From: Lysinibacillus sphaericus OT4b.31
GTDB taxonomy: Bacteria; Bacillota; Bacilli; Bacillales_A; Planococcaceae
Length of the DNA stretch: 64,000 bases
NCBI RefSeq assembly: GCF_000392615.1
Contig: NZ_KB933411.1
Span: 1-64,000 of the forward strand
Direction of reading: 5' to 3'
Within the stretch, counting starts at the first letter, position 1; each line of letters begins with the position of its first letter. Made by a program: the position numbers and the translations under genes. This document shows positions 53,500 to 62,594 of this stretch, one piece after another. Under the pieces are notes generated by a model. That model was given only the letters and a program-made list of their open reading frames with translations. It ran no database searches and was not told the DNA's origin.

Positions 53500-56224
53500 A
53501 TTGCGTCCTCCTTGGTGTAGCGCCACCAGCACTTGGAAGTTGTATATTATCGATACGTGTCTTGAGACCATTTAGAGCTGCTATTACATTTTGAGCAGCT
53601 GGTTGAATACCTTGGATTGATGTAATCCATCCAGTTGCCTGTCCAATGGCAGATGCTAAAGTGGCCATATTTGTGTTTGAAAGGTCTGTTGCCGTTTTTA
53701 ATGAATAAAACGATGTAACAAGATCTGTACTTACTTGGCCTGAATACATAGTCAGGTTATCCATGTTAACTGCAGTTGTACTAGCGCTTGTTTGTAACGT
53801 TGTAAATGAGCTAGCTATTGCTGTAAGAGATGTATTAGTACCCTCTAAAGCAGTTGCTAATGCTGTTGCAGAAGTGTTTAATTTTGTTACGTCCAACTGC
53901 TGTGTTGGTGCAGCACCTGCATTATTTGTTGGTGTTGGAGCTGGTGCGCTTGTTGCAGTAGCACTACTGCCCCCGCGTACTGTATCAACAGCCTTACCAC
54001 CTAACCATTTACCGCCAAAATAACCTACCGCACCTCCTAGTACACCACCGATTGCCGTGCCAATTCCTGGCGCAATGAAAGACCCTATAGTAGCACCTAG
54101 TTTAGCTCCACCTAGTCCTCCAGCGACTCCACTTGCTGCTTCTGTTGTTGCTTTTACTTTGTCTTCTGATTTATAGACGTTGTAACCTTCCATTGCTATG
54201 CCAAGTGGTAGCATAGCCTTTCCTGCTACATTTCCTGCTACCTTGCCTACTTTCCCCACTTGCCCCATTATTCTAGCTCCACGTGAAGGGGTTGGATTTG
54301 GAGCTGGTGGTGGCGCTGGAGGAGGGGTTGGTCCACCTCCATATCGAGTAATTGTACCTGTTCTGTTTGGTCCTACGAAGCCACCATTATTTCCTGGTGT
54401 TGGTGGCGTAGGGGGTGGATTTGGTGAGATTGGTGGGGGTGAAGTTGTTGCTCGTCTGGAATTGAACTTTTCCATACCCCATCTACCAGCACCAACAGCT
54501 CCTTTAACAAGTGTTCCACCACCCATCATCCATGCTGCTGCACCTAAACCCAAGGCTCCACTCATATTACCTTCTAAGGCGCTTGATACAGCTCCACTAG
54601 CAGCGCCAGTTAATCCGGCAATCCATGCCTTCCCTGCAATAGTTCCTAATTGCGTAAAAATACGCCCCATTGCTTCTCCACCTGAACCGCCTAGCCATGC
54701 TTCTGCTTTTTGGATAGCCGTGTCTAACATATATTCAACTTTTTCGCCAAAACCCATATCGTTGAACATTTCGTATTTTTGTAGTTCTTTGTTGTATTGA
54801 TTGATCATTCTTTGTGCATCAGCTGGATCCATGTTAGGTTCAATTTTTGGTTTAATTGGCTTTTCGGTGCTGAATGGTGCAGTAATATCACTAAGGATTT
54901 TTGCTGTAGCTTCACCAGCTTTTTCAATACTTCCCATGTTTTTATCAAGGGTTCCTGTTATACCACCAAAAAATTTTTGAAATACTGGTAAGACAGGTGT
55001 CATAAACTTGATTTGTGCCCCCTCGATACTACTCTTTAAAAGTTGAAGGGAACCAGCATAGTTATCTACCATCGTTGCTGACATTTTCGATGCTGTTCCG
55101 TCTGAATTCTCCATTGCAGTTGTCATTCGTTGCAGCTCATCTGAACCAGTCGAAAGTAAAATAGCCCAATGTTTAAATGCTTCTGCACCAAATAGTGTTT
55201 GTAGCGTATTAACTCGCTGCTTATCACTCATTCCTGCTGTACCTTTTTCTATCTCTTTTATCAGGCCAGGTAGAGACTTCATTTTTCCTTGAGCATTAAA
55301 AAACTCCATGCCTAAATTTTTTGCTTTTTCCGCTATTTTACCTTTGTCCGCAGCTAATCGACCCATTGAGCTTGCAAATGCTTGACCGGCAATCGAACCC
55401 TTCAAACCTTGGTTAGCAAGTGCCATCATCGCTGCAGATGTTTCTTCGAGTGACCATTTAAATTGATTTGCGGTAGGAGCTGCATATTTCATAGCTTCAC
55501 CAATCATCTCAACGTTTGTATTAGCGTTAGCTTGAGCATATGCAAATACGTCTGCAGCATGTCCGGCTTTATCTGCGCTCATACTAAATGCTTGCATCGT
55601 ATCACTCGTTATATCTGCTGCTCGACCTAAATCCATAGAACCTGCTGCCGCAAGATTTAGCATGCCAGGCATTGCCGAAATGATTGCATCTGTTTTCCAA
55701 CCAGCTAATGCAAGGTATTCCATACCCTCTGCTGCTTGAGTAGCAGAAAATACTGTCGACTTACCAAGATTTTGTGCCTCGGCGTTCAGTTTTTCAAAAT
55801 CTGCTCCAGTTGCACCAGATATAGCAGAAACTTTAGACATTTGCTGTTGGAAGTTTGCTGCTGTTTTAAGTGACGACATTGCTACACCTGTAGCAGTTGC
55901 AGCAACGCCAACAGCTCCGACACTTGCTACTGTTTTAGCTGTATTCATGCCACTTGAAAAAGTAGATTTTAACGCGCTTACACGTCGCTGGCTACCTTCC
56001 AATTGCCTTAATTCACGAGATAACCTGGCCGTACTTTCTGCATACTGTGACTGATGAATATTACCTTGTCTATATTCACGACCTAATCGATCCATTTCAC
56101 GTTGTACTTCTCTAGCGCGATTTCTTAAACCGTTTAAATTTGTATTAGCCCTTTGAAAAGTATTGCTGAAGGATCTACCAACGGCACCAGCGATTTCAAA
56201 AGTCAGTTCAAAAGCTCTAGCCAC
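53492..56224 (-). CDS. Tail tape measure protein (TP901 family)
   Basis: A 910-residue scaffold that sets tail length. The N-terminal coiled coil (about 20-100) is followed by a TP901-type core (FQQQMSKVSAISGATGADFE, SATQAAEGMEYLALAGW). A long helical region follows, then Pro-rich linkers around 590-640 and a Gly-zipper membrane stretch (IGSFIAPGIGTAIGGVLGG). The last 150 residues are helical again. GTG start, overlapping the end of the E' frame. The Pro-rich part produces a spurious reverse-strand frame. Confidence 0.92.
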   Translation of the reverse strand: MARAFELTFEIAGAVGRSFSNTFQRANTNLNGLRNRAREVQREMDRLGREYRQGNIHQSQYAESTARLSRELRQLEGSQRRVSALKSTFSSGMNTAKTVASVGAVGVAATATGVAMSSLKTAANFQQQMSKVSAISGATGADFEKLNAEAQNLGKSTVFSATQAAEGMEYLALAGWKTDAIISAMPGMLNLAAAGSMDLGRAADITSDTMQAFSMSADKAGHAADVFAYAQANANTNVEMIGEAMKYAAPTANQFKWSLEETSAAMMALANQGLKGSIAGQAFASSMGRLAADKGKIAEKAKNLGMEFFNAQGKMKSLPGLIKEIEKGTAGMSDKQRVNTLQTLFGAEAFKHWAILLSTGSDELQRMTTAMENSDGTASKMSATMVDNYAGSLQLLKSSIEGAQIKFMTPVLPVFQKFFGGITGTLDKNMGSIEKAGEATAKILSDITAPFSTEKPIKPKIEPNMDPADAQRMINQYNKELQKYEMFNDMGFGEKVEYMLDTAIQKAEAWLGGSGGEAMGRIFTQLGTIAGKAWIAGLTGAASGAVSSALEGNMSGALGLGAAAWMMGGGTLVKGAVGAGRWGMEKFNSRRATTSPPPISPNPPPTPPTPGNNGGFVGPNRTGTITRYGGGPTPPPAPPPAPNPTPSRGARIMGQVGKVGKVAGNVAGKAMLPLGIAMEGYNVYKSEDKVKATTEAASGVAGGLGGAKLGATIGSFIAPGIGTAIGGVLGGAVGYFGGKWLGGKAVDTVRGGSSATATSAPAPTPTNNAGAAPTQQLDVTKLNTSATALATALEGTNTSLTAIASSFTTLQTSASTTAVNMDNLTMYSGQVSTDLVTSFYSLKTATDLSNTNMATLASAIGQATGWITSIQGIQPAAQNVIAALNGLKTRIDNIQLPSAGGATPRRTQYE

Positions 56225-56390
56225 CGTTTTCAGCTCCTTTTTCGTCCATTGCGTCCTTCCAATCTTTCAGCACTATAAACGTCTTTTTTTCCCAATATTC
56301 AATGGAGGTACCGCCGGAATTTGAAGCTAAAAAAAGAAGTAACTTTCTCACTTCTTTAGCTCCACCTTCTGCACCTACTATTGGAAGAAA
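56217..56390 (-). CDS. Frameshifted E' extension of the tail assembly chaperone
   Basis: Read in the -1 frame after the slippery site, the codons continue as FFLPIVGAEGGAKEVRKLLL and further to a TAG at 56217-56219. A fusion E-E' protein is therefore encoded. The extension is rich in Lys/Glu and Trp (IEYWEKKTFIVLKDW) and overlaps the tape measure start. Analogous frameshift products are needed for tail assembly in lambda and P2. Confidence 0.7.
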   Translation of the reverse strand, partial: FLPIVGAEGGAKEVRKLLLFLASNSGGTSIEYWEKKTFIVLKDWKDAMDEKGAENGG

Positions 56391-56710
56391 AAATTTCGTG
56401 CTGAAAATGTTACTTCTGCAAAATCCAATATTGATAATTTCTCTAAATCATCTGACAGAATCCCTGATGCTCTAGAAGCAATTCTCACTAAGACTTGCTG
56501 ATTATAAACGGAGTTAAACCCTTCTGTATGACCTTCTGCTTTTAATTCTTCATCAATTTTTAATACATCAGCGCCTGTCATTTTCCCAAAATCTAACTTT
56601 ATTTCATCTAAAAAAGCCCCATCAATTTCGATAGGACTCTTTAACACTACGATTGTCACATTTGGATTTTCAGCAACTGCTTCTTTTTCATTCACTTGTT
56701 TTTCACTCAT
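56378..56710 (-). CDS. Tail assembly chaperone E (P2 gpE-like)
   Basis: 110 residues from ATG 56710 (AAAGGAG 9 nt upstream). The helix-rich body (FLDEIKLDFGKMTGADVLKI, then SRASGILSDDLEKLSILDF) and short C-terminus match tail chaperones between the tube and tape measure genes. It ends NFFFQ just after the slippery heptamer T TTT TTC (complement of 56387-56393), where a -1 shift would extend it. Confidence 0.8.
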   Translation of the reverse strand: MSEKQVNEKEAVAENPNVTIVVLKSPIEIDGAFLDEIKLDFGKMTGADVLKIDEELKAEGHTEGFNSVYNQQVLVRIASRASGILSDDLEKLSILDFAEVTFSARNFFFQ

Positions 56711-56731
56711 TTTCATCTGCTCCTTTTGGTT

Positions 56732-57253
56732 TTATAGTATTCCTAATAATTCTCGAAGTTTTTCACCATAATCTACATCATCCACTTTGTAAATGTAATT
56801 ATGGCGATCATATTCATAAAGGACTTTTCCTTTATCTTCTATCTTTATATAATGGATTTCTACCTCTGAAGATCCTTCATAAGGAGAGCCCTTCTCAACT
56901 TTACCTAGGGAATTTTTTGTTACAGCACCATGAACCAAAACCCGAGATGGCGTAATTTCATGTTTGCGTGTTTTTGTATTAAAGTGTTGATTGACTAAAC
57001 GACAATCAATTTTGATGCCGTCAGGCTTATAAAAGTCTGTTAATTCATCTGTAATAACACGCCAGCTAATTTTTAGCTGCATTGATTCTAGGTGCCCATA
57101 GTTTGGACTTTCATACTCACCGTAAATCCCGGCGCCATTAACAGTTTCAGTCATGGAATTCAATTCCGGTAATTCAATGTCAGATACGCCCAACAAATTA
57201 GGTTTATCATTAGCAAAGACCCGGAATTCATTTAACTTTTCAGGAAAAAGCAT
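56732..57253 (-). CDS. Major tail tube protein (P2 gpFII-like)
   Basis: 173 residues. MLFPEKLNEFRVFANDKPN and the beta-rich remainder, with LPELNSMTETVNGAGIYGEY and MQLKISWRVITDELTDFY, resemble P2 FII tail tube proteins that polymerise into the inner tube. It follows the sheath gene directly. Confidence 0.85.
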   Translation of the reverse strand: MLFPEKLNEFRVFANDKPNLLGVSDIELPELNSMTETVNGAGIYGEYESPNYGHLESMQLKISWRVITDELTDFYKPDGIKIDCRLVNQHFNTKTRKHEITPSRVLVHGAVTKNSLGKVEKGSPYEGSSEVEIHYIKIEDKGKVLYEYDRHNYIYKVDDVDYGEKLRELLGIL

Positions 57254-57265
57254 TTATTCTACCTC

Positions 57266-58705
57266 CTACTCACTAACGAATAGTGAATTATAATAAGTTG
57301 CATCGAACTCTAAGATATTTTCAATATCCTGTGCTGGCGTTGGTTCTGCCACTGAATAACGGAAACGCATTTTCCCACTAAGTAAATCCGTTTTTGGATT
57401 ATCCTCTTGCCTAAATTCTATACGTCCTCCAATTAACACCCCTTCACTTTGTAAACCGTTCAACCACATCCCCATCGTATCTTTAACCCTATTGATTAAA
57501 CGCGGACCAATTGGACCATCTACCATGTTCCAAGTTGTAAGAATGATTGTGTTTGCTAGCCAGTTGTGAGTAATACGAACGGGTATGAAAATATCTTTTA
57601 CATCTGTATTGCCTGGATACGCTCCTGTGTAGTTGCCCCAAGCACGCCAGCCACCAATAAAGTTGATGGCAGTTGTAATTCCTTGATTATTTAATAATTC
57701 AGCTTGATCCGGTGATAAATCTACTTCATCATATCCATCCACTGTTTCCACTAACAGTTTTGTCATTGGTAATGGTTTATTAGATGGAGATTCATGAGGA
57801 AAATCGCCATTATCATAAGCTGTTTTCATAATCCGCCCAGCTATTAAAGAAGATTTGTGATACACTTTGTCGCCTAGTCCTGCAAGTGGCCAACAAACAA
57901 TTTCATTTGCACCTGTATAATTGTTTTTATTTTTCCACTCATTGACCTTGGTATAGGTATTGGCTTCAAGTGTATTTACATCATCTAGTGACTGTGCACG
58001 GAAATACGTATTAATGGATGAAGCCTTAGCTTTCATCACAGCTGCAACTGTTGGATCTTTTGAAAACTTAGGAGCAAGCACAAGACCTGGTACCATACTA
58101 AGCTTAGGAAACACATTATTTAATAGCTCTAAACCTGTGCTTTTTCCTGTAGCAATGTCATACCCACCAATAATATGGTTATTTTTGATTGCTTCAGGTG
58201 TTAAATGATCATATTTTACTTTTAGCTGCTGTACATTATCAGTTAATAACGCAATGACTACCTGCCCATTTTCATTAAACGATGCAATATAGTCTTGATC
58301 ACCTTTCAATGCAGTATCGTTATTACTAACAACTAAAGTTTTTAATAAGATGCCTGTAGTTTCAATAACACCTTTTTTATTAACTACATCAATAGTTTCT
58401 TCTTTGTTTGCTTTGTGTGTTTCTGCATCCAAAACGTTAACAAAAACCACCGGTCCTATGTTAAATTGTCTGAAAGCTAGATCCGCCATTTCACCCAGCG
58501 TATAGTTTTTCCAGTCGTCAGAATATCCTAGCGCTTTTGCATACTCGTCGAACGAATAGGCTAACACAGGCTTATTCACGTTTTCTAACGTTTCTGCTAG
58601 ATTAATCGGTGCTGTACCAAAAACAACCGGAAGGGTTGCTGTAGCTACGACTGGTGCAGATAGTGAACTTGGCTTTTCGGTTACTCTTGATCCATGTCGT
58701 GCCAT
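57266..58705 (-). CDS. Tail sheath protein (P2 gpFI-like)
   Basis: 479 residues forming the contractile sheath. Clear family segments are LPVVFGTAPINLAE, PVLAYSFDEYAKALGYSD, the middle HIIGGYDIATGKSTGLELL and the C-terminal INFIGGWRAWGNYTGAYP and VRITHNWLANTIILTTW. Its presence next to the tube protein shows a myovirus-type (contractile) tail. Confidence 0.95.
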   Translation of the reverse strand: MARHGSRVTEKPSSLSAPVVATATLPVVFGTAPINLAETLENVNKPVLAYSFDEYAKALGYSDDWKNYTLGEMADLAFRQFNIGPVVFVNVLDAETHKANKEETIDVVNKKGVIETTGILLKTLVVSNNDTALKGDQDYIASFNENGQVVIALLTDNVQQLKVKYDHLTPEAIKNNHIIGGYDIATGKSTGLELLNNVFPKLSMVPGLVLAPKFSKDPTVAAVMKAKASSINTYFRAQSLDDVNTLEANTYTKVNEWKNKNNYTGANEIVCWPLAGLGDKVYHKSSLIAGRIMKTAYDNGDFPHESPSNKPLPMTKLLVETVDGYDEVDLSPDQAELLNNQGITTAINFIGGWRAWGNYTGAYPGNTDVKDIFIPVRITHNWLANTIILTTWNMVDGPIGPRLINRVKDTMGMWLNGLQSEGVLIGGRIEFRQEDNPKTDLLSGKMRFRYSVAEPTPAQDIENILEFDATYYNSLFVSE

Positions 58706-58706
58706 T

Positions 58707-59012
58707 TTATTTCACCTCACTAAAGTATTCTTCTGTCTTTTTAAAAAATATAGATTCCACTGAGTTAGCATCTAACAAACCATTTTGAAACTCTGTTAGC
58801 TTCTCTGGCGTAATAAACATTTTCTTAAACGCTGGTGATTGTTCCAGATGCTCTTTGAAATGCTTTGGATAGCCCCCCACAAATGAACTAAATCGTTGTA
58901 ACCCTTTAACTGTTGGACCAACATACATCAGGATTTCATGTTTAATACTATCTGTAATTACTTGTTTAACTTGTTCTACAGATGCTTGTTGTTCTTTAAT
59001 AGTCGATGCCAT
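58707..59012 (-). CDS. Hypothetical phage protein
   Basis: 101 residues, mostly helical and charged (SVEQVKQVITDSIKHEILM, then EFQNGLLDANSVESIFF). It lies between the tail terminator-like gene, which it overlaps by 17 bp, and the sheath. No family recognised. Confidence 0.5.
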   Translation of the reverse strand: MASTIKEQQASVEQVKQVITDSIKHEILMYVGPTVKGLQRFSSFVGGYPKHFKEHLEQSPAFKKMFITPEKLTEFQNGLLDANSVESIFFKKTEEYFSEVK

Positions 59013-59490
59013 CTCCTGCTACACTCCCATTCCATTGAACTTGTGGCGTTAAAAAGTCTACTTCCATGACTCCATGCCACATTGGTTTCATTTGCTCCTC
59101 AAATAAAGCTGATTCTATTTCACCTGTAAGATCTGCAGGCCCAATAGTTTGAGCTTCCTTCAAAGCAAACTTAATACGATTCATAACCAGTAATGTATCT
59201 CGCCAACCTTGGCGCTCATCTTTGCTATACGTACCAATTAAAAACTTAAATTTCATTGTATTTTGTTTATATAAAGCATCTTGTTCAAATAAAAAACGGA
59301 CAATTACAAATGGGTAATAGTCCTGTTCCTTATCCTCTTCACCACGTCTAGTATTCTTTTTCGGTGGTAAATAGCCATCATATACAGCTGGTGATTTACA
59401 TACATTTTCATCTTTTGTTTGCAGTTGCGTTTCGGCCAATGCATCAGTCAAAAAAGAGACTATTTCGTCTGTAATGTTTAAAGAGTCCAT
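58996..59490 (-). CDS. Probable tail terminator/completion protein
   Basis: 164 residues. The position between head completion genes and the tail sheath, together with PFVIVRFLFEQDALYKQNT and FKFLIGTYSKDERQGWRDTL, fits a tail terminator protein that joins tail and head. Assigned by position and fold style only. Confidence 0.6.
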   Translation of the reverse strand: MDSLNITDEIVSFLTDALAETQLQTKDENVCKSPAVYDGYLPPKKNTRRGEEDKEQDYYPFVIVRFLFEQDALYKQNTMKFKFLIGTYSKDERQGWRDTLLVMNRIKFALKEAQTIGPADLTGEIESALFEEQMKPMWHGVMEVDFLTPQVQWNGSVAGDGIDY

Positions 59491-59494
59491 TTGC

Positions 59495-60043
59495 TTATCC
59501 TCCGTATAGTAATCGATTCAATTCATGCATAAGACGCCTGTCTAGCGTTTCTTGTGCATGGTTTGTAACATTTGCTATTATTGTAGCCTCACCCATCATT
59601 TGCGCTATAGAAGGGCCGTATAGGCCTTTTATCGGTAGTCGTCTATCACCAACGCGTTTAAATATATTAGTATGTGAATTACCCATATTAGCAACAAATC
59701 CACGTTGTATTGTTTTTCTGCCTCCACCTTTTTTGACACGGGCTCGAACTTTCATATCATTGGGCTTCGTAGGTGTTACATCAAATTTCATTAACGGGAT
59801 TACAGGACCACTAGCTCGCACTTGTGCTGATAGTTTACTTGGATTCGCCTTATCTAACTTAATAGCACTTTTTACATCAGAAGCTCGAATAATATATTTC
59901 GATCTTATTTCTTGACTAGCCTTTGCTCGTGCAGAAACAGCAGACCTATTAACAGCTCTAGCAATAACTTTTCGCGCCTCTTTTGGTGTTCTCGAAAACA
60001 ATCTTTCCAACTCTTCAGCGTGGTGCATATTAATCTCAATCAT
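59495..60043 (-). CDS. Minor tail protein Z-like (lambda gpZ family)
   Basis: 182 residues with the RVNRSAVSARAKASQEIRSK-like basic helix near the N-terminus (ARAVNRSAVSARAKASQEI). A GRKTIQRGFVANMGNSHTNI stretch and DRRLMHELNRLLYGG at the end are typical of this family. In lambda gpZ acts in head-tail joining. Confidence 0.75.
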   Translation of the reverse strand: MIEINMHHAEELERLFSRTPKEARKVIARAVNRSAVSARAKASQEIRSKYIIRASDVKSAIKLDKANPSKLSAQVRASGPVIPLMKFDVTPTKPNDMKVRARVKKGGGRKTIQRGFVANMGNSHTNIFKRVGDRRLPIKGLYGPSIAQMMGEATIIANVTNHAQETLDRRLMHELNRLLYGG

Positions 60044-60051
60044 ATAAACAC

Positions 60052-60381
60052 CTAACTCTCATTGGCATAAACTAAAATTCGGATAATACCCATTTCCTCG
60101 CCAGCTTGTTCAACGTAATATTCTTCACCATCAAGTTCTAAGAGACTGTCGATTTTAGGGATGTAAAACTCACTGCTTTTCACGTAAATTGTTTTATAGC
60201 TTTTAAACATTTCTTGGGAGGCATCTAGTTGATCCCGACTAAAACCGTTTATTTCTTCTAAGCTACTGTCTACGACAACTAGAGTTAACTCATTTCCATC
60301 CAATACATGTTCTGCTGCCATTTCATCGACATTAAAAAAAACACTAGAAAGATCTGCTTCTAATGTCTCCTTAAAATTCAT
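60052..60381 (-). CDS. Head-tail joining protein (probable)
   Basis: 109 residues. A beta-rich protein with ELTLVVVDSSLEEINGF and YYVEQAGEEMGIIRILVY, which resembles FII-type or XkdH-like joining proteins and sits in the corresponding place. Confidence 0.6.
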   Translation of the reverse strand: MNFKETLEADLSSVFFNVDEMAAEHVLDGNELTLVVVDSSLEEINGFSRDQLDASQEMFKSYKTIYVKSSEFYIPKIDSLLELDGEEYYVEQAGEEMGIIRILVYANES

Positions 60382-60395
60382 ATTTCTTCACTCCC

Positions 60396-60764
60396 TTAGT
60401 CCTCTAGTTGATCTAAGAAGTATGTCGTTTTATCATTCTTCACAATTAATGAAATAATGTTCGGCTTACTAATATTGCCCTTCCATTCTAAACCTTGATT
60501 TTTAGCGCCTTCTTTTAATTCATCTAAATCAAAATTAAGATCCAATGTCTTTTCAATAGGCTCTTCTTCCAGTCCATTAGTTTCAATTGATTCTTTAATA
60601 GCTGGAATTACTGCAGCATCCTCTTTTACAACAGATGTAACAACACCTAACTGTAAAAGCCTAGCACTTTCTTTTTCCGTTATAGCCGATTCTTCAAGAA
60701 AATCGCCTAAATCATAACGTCTGCTGTTATGGCGTAAAGAAGATAACACTTGATACCCTTTCAT
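60396..60764 (-). CDS. Hypothetical head-region protein
   Basis: 122 residues, with a basic N-terminus, an acidic middle and a C-terminal helix-extended-loop-helix-like part (LKEGAKNQGLEWKG, NIISLIVKNDKTTYFLDQL). Position between capsid protein and joining protein suggests a head completion or DNA-binding role. No family recognised with confidence. Confidence 0.55.
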   Translation of the reverse strand: MKGYQVLSSLRHNSRRYDLGDFLEESAITEKESARLLQLGVVTSVVKEDAAVIPAIKESIETNGLEEEPIEKTLDLNFDLDELKEGAKNQGLEWKGNISKPNIISLIVKNDKTTYFLDQLED

Positions 60765-60774
60765 ACAAACCCTC

Positions 60775-61839
60775 CTACACTACTTTTGATGTTAACCATG
60801 CATCTACATTACCTGGCTTTGGAATAGGACGAGATGCAAGGCGAACCATTTTTTGCTCATTCTGATGGTCTGCCCAGATTTTAGGAACACGCTCACCTTC
60901 ATAAGTCATAAACTCATCATTTTTCTCCATCTGAGTAATAGCACCATATGCGAAGCCTGCGAAATTTTTCTTTGCTAGAATAACTGTATCAACAGGGATA
61001 TATGGTTTTTCTTCTTCATTATCATCTAAATACCAGTCGTCATAAGTATAGATTTCAACGCCTAATCCTGGCAACTTACCGATGAAAGTTACAGCATCAC
61101 TTTTAATACTAGGCTCAATATTACCGAAGTTCATATTCTTTTTATCAAACATTTCTTTAATAATTGGATGGTTTATAAATGCTTTTTCTGCATTTTCTCC
61201 AAGAATTAATGTGTCAGGTGCTACACCTGATTTTTTTGTTACTTCTTTTCGCCACTCTTTAATATCTTGGTACGGATTTGAAACATATTCTCCCTCAGAG
61301 TTTTTAGTATAGTTATCCCACTTGTCAGTACCTGATAAAGTGACACCTTGAGTAAAGTTAAAATCAAGTTCTTGTTCCACATAACTATCCGGACCTTCGC
61401 CAGTGTAACCCTTCATGATAACTTTACCGTTAATCAATGTTTGAGCTGCAAGCCACTCCTCACGACGGCTAATCATTTCATTTAATTCGATTAAATCATT
61501 TGCTAAAAGCTCACGTGCTCGTTGGGCAGGTGTTTTTATACTAACTACACTTTCTCCAGCCATTCGCTTTGTAATATCATCAATTGTTAATGATTTTTGT
61601 GGAGCAATACGTGGGGCAGTGTACTTTTCAGTACGGTAACCATTACGTTTAACTGTTACACCCCCTGTGCGTGGTGCAACAAAAGGCGCCATTTTGCGTT
61701 TACCTTTTGTGTAATCGATTAGAACATCTTCAGTAGGGAAAGTTTCAACTGAATTAAAAAAAGTGTCACGCAAGAATGTGTGCACTTTTGGCATTTGAGT
61801 AATAGCTTTTAAGATTGTTAGGGTTTTATATAATTGCAT
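60775..61839 (-). CDS. Major capsid protein E (lambda gpE-like)
   Basis: 354 residues. The family's N-terminus HTFLRDTFFNSVETFPTEDV, the FVAPRTGGVTVKRNGY loop and the C-terminal GERVPKIWADHQNEQKMVRL are clearly visible. The HK97-type fold is expected. It follows the decoration protein gene, as in lambda-like heads. Confidence 0.95.
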   Translation of the reverse strand: MQLYKTLTILKAITQMPKVHTFLRDTFFNSVETFPTEDVLIDYTKGKRKMAPFVAPRTGGVTVKRNGYRTEKYTAPRIAPQKSLTIDDITKRMAGESVVSIKTPAQRARELLANDLIELNEMISRREEWLAAQTLINGKVIMKGYTGEGPDSYVEQELDFNFTQGVTLSGTDKWDNYTKNSEGEYVSNPYQDIKEWRKEVTKKSGVAPDTLILGENAEKAFINHPIIKEMFDKKNMNFGNIEPSIKSDAVTFIGKLPGLGVEIYTYDDWYLDDNEEEKPYIPVDTVILAKKNFAGFAYGAITQMEKNDEFMTYEGERVPKIWADHQNEQKMVRLASRPIPKPGNVDAWLTSKVV

Positions 61840-61851
61840 GTTTAGTCCTCC

Positions 61852-62223
61852 TTAGATTGAAGCCTTTAAATAAATTCCTTTAGTGCGTAAAACATCATAA
61901 TGAACAGATACTTTATCTGTCCCATCTGTAAGTAAAGCGTCTGAATTAAATGATCCTGAAATATAGGTTTCAGCAAAAACAGACTTACCAGGTTCGCTAC
62001 CTGTATCAACATCATCTGCCAAAATGACATCTGCAATGATTGGCGTAGTAGCAGTTGAACTAGCTACTAAATATTCCCCTTCACTATTTTTCCCAATGAT
62101 TGTTCCTTGTAATAAAAGACCTTGGCCACCTTTTAATTTAGCTGACCCTGCTTGAATGGGAAATGCAGTGTCATAGACTAAATTGTTTGGCTCGTAAGAA
62201 CCTACTTGTTCATTTAATTTCAT
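61852..62223 (-). CDS. Head decoration protein D
   Basis: 123 residues, resembling lambda gpD: PIQAGSAKLKGGQGLLLQGT and the C-terminal LRTKGIYLKASI. It binds the outside of the capsid after expansion. It directly precedes the major capsid gene. Confidence 0.85.
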   Translation of the reverse strand: MKLNEQVGSYEPNNLVYDTAFPIQAGSAKLKGGQGLLLQGTIIGKNSEGEYLVASSTATTPIIADVILADDVDTGSEPGKSVFAETYISGSFNSDALLTDGTDKVSVHYDVLRTKGIYLKASI

Positions 62224-62225
62224 TC

Positions 62226-62594
62226 TTATTCCCCTCCTTTTACAAATATATTACCTAATGCCTCAGCTTCTTTATCCATTTCATCTTTCGGATCAGGTGA
62301 AACTGGGGCAGCAGATCCTGGAATATCATTCAATGGTGCAGCATCTTTTTTCATATTAGTTAATTGGTTTTGAGCTTGTTCTTTTTGAGCTTTTAAAGCA
62401 TTAATTGCAAATTGTGCAGCTGGAATTCGGTTTTTATATTTCGCATCGGTAACTAACGCTTCATTACCTGGTACCGCAATATCTTCAATTTCTTTGATTC
62501 TAGAGTTTTCAGCTTCTACGCCTTCTTCATACCCCATATTCTTTACTTGCTCAAATAGTTCTGGATGCTCATTTTGTAGCGTCTGTAAGTCCAT
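62226..62594 (-). CDS. Nested scaffold protein start (lambda Nu3-like), putative
   Basis: Codon 233 of the protease gene is an ATG with an internal GGAGG 10 nt upstream (complement of 62605-62609). Translation from it would give a 122-residue protein, MDLQTLQNEHPEL onwards, made of the scaffold-like helical part alone. In lambda the scaffold Nu3 is made in exactly this way from inside gene C. Confidence 0.5.
   Translation of the reverse strand: MDLQTLQNEHPELFEQVKNMGYEEGVEAENSRIKEIEDIAVPGNEALVTDAKYKNRIPAAQFAINALKAQKEQAQNQLTNMKKDAAPLNDIPGSAAPVSPDPKDEMDKEAEALGNIFVKGGE

Noticed and set aside
54198..54800. 200-codon plus-strand frame opposite the tape measure gene
   Set aside because: It mirrors the Pro/Gly-rich linker of the tape measure protein, has no ribosome-binding site and no recognisable domain.
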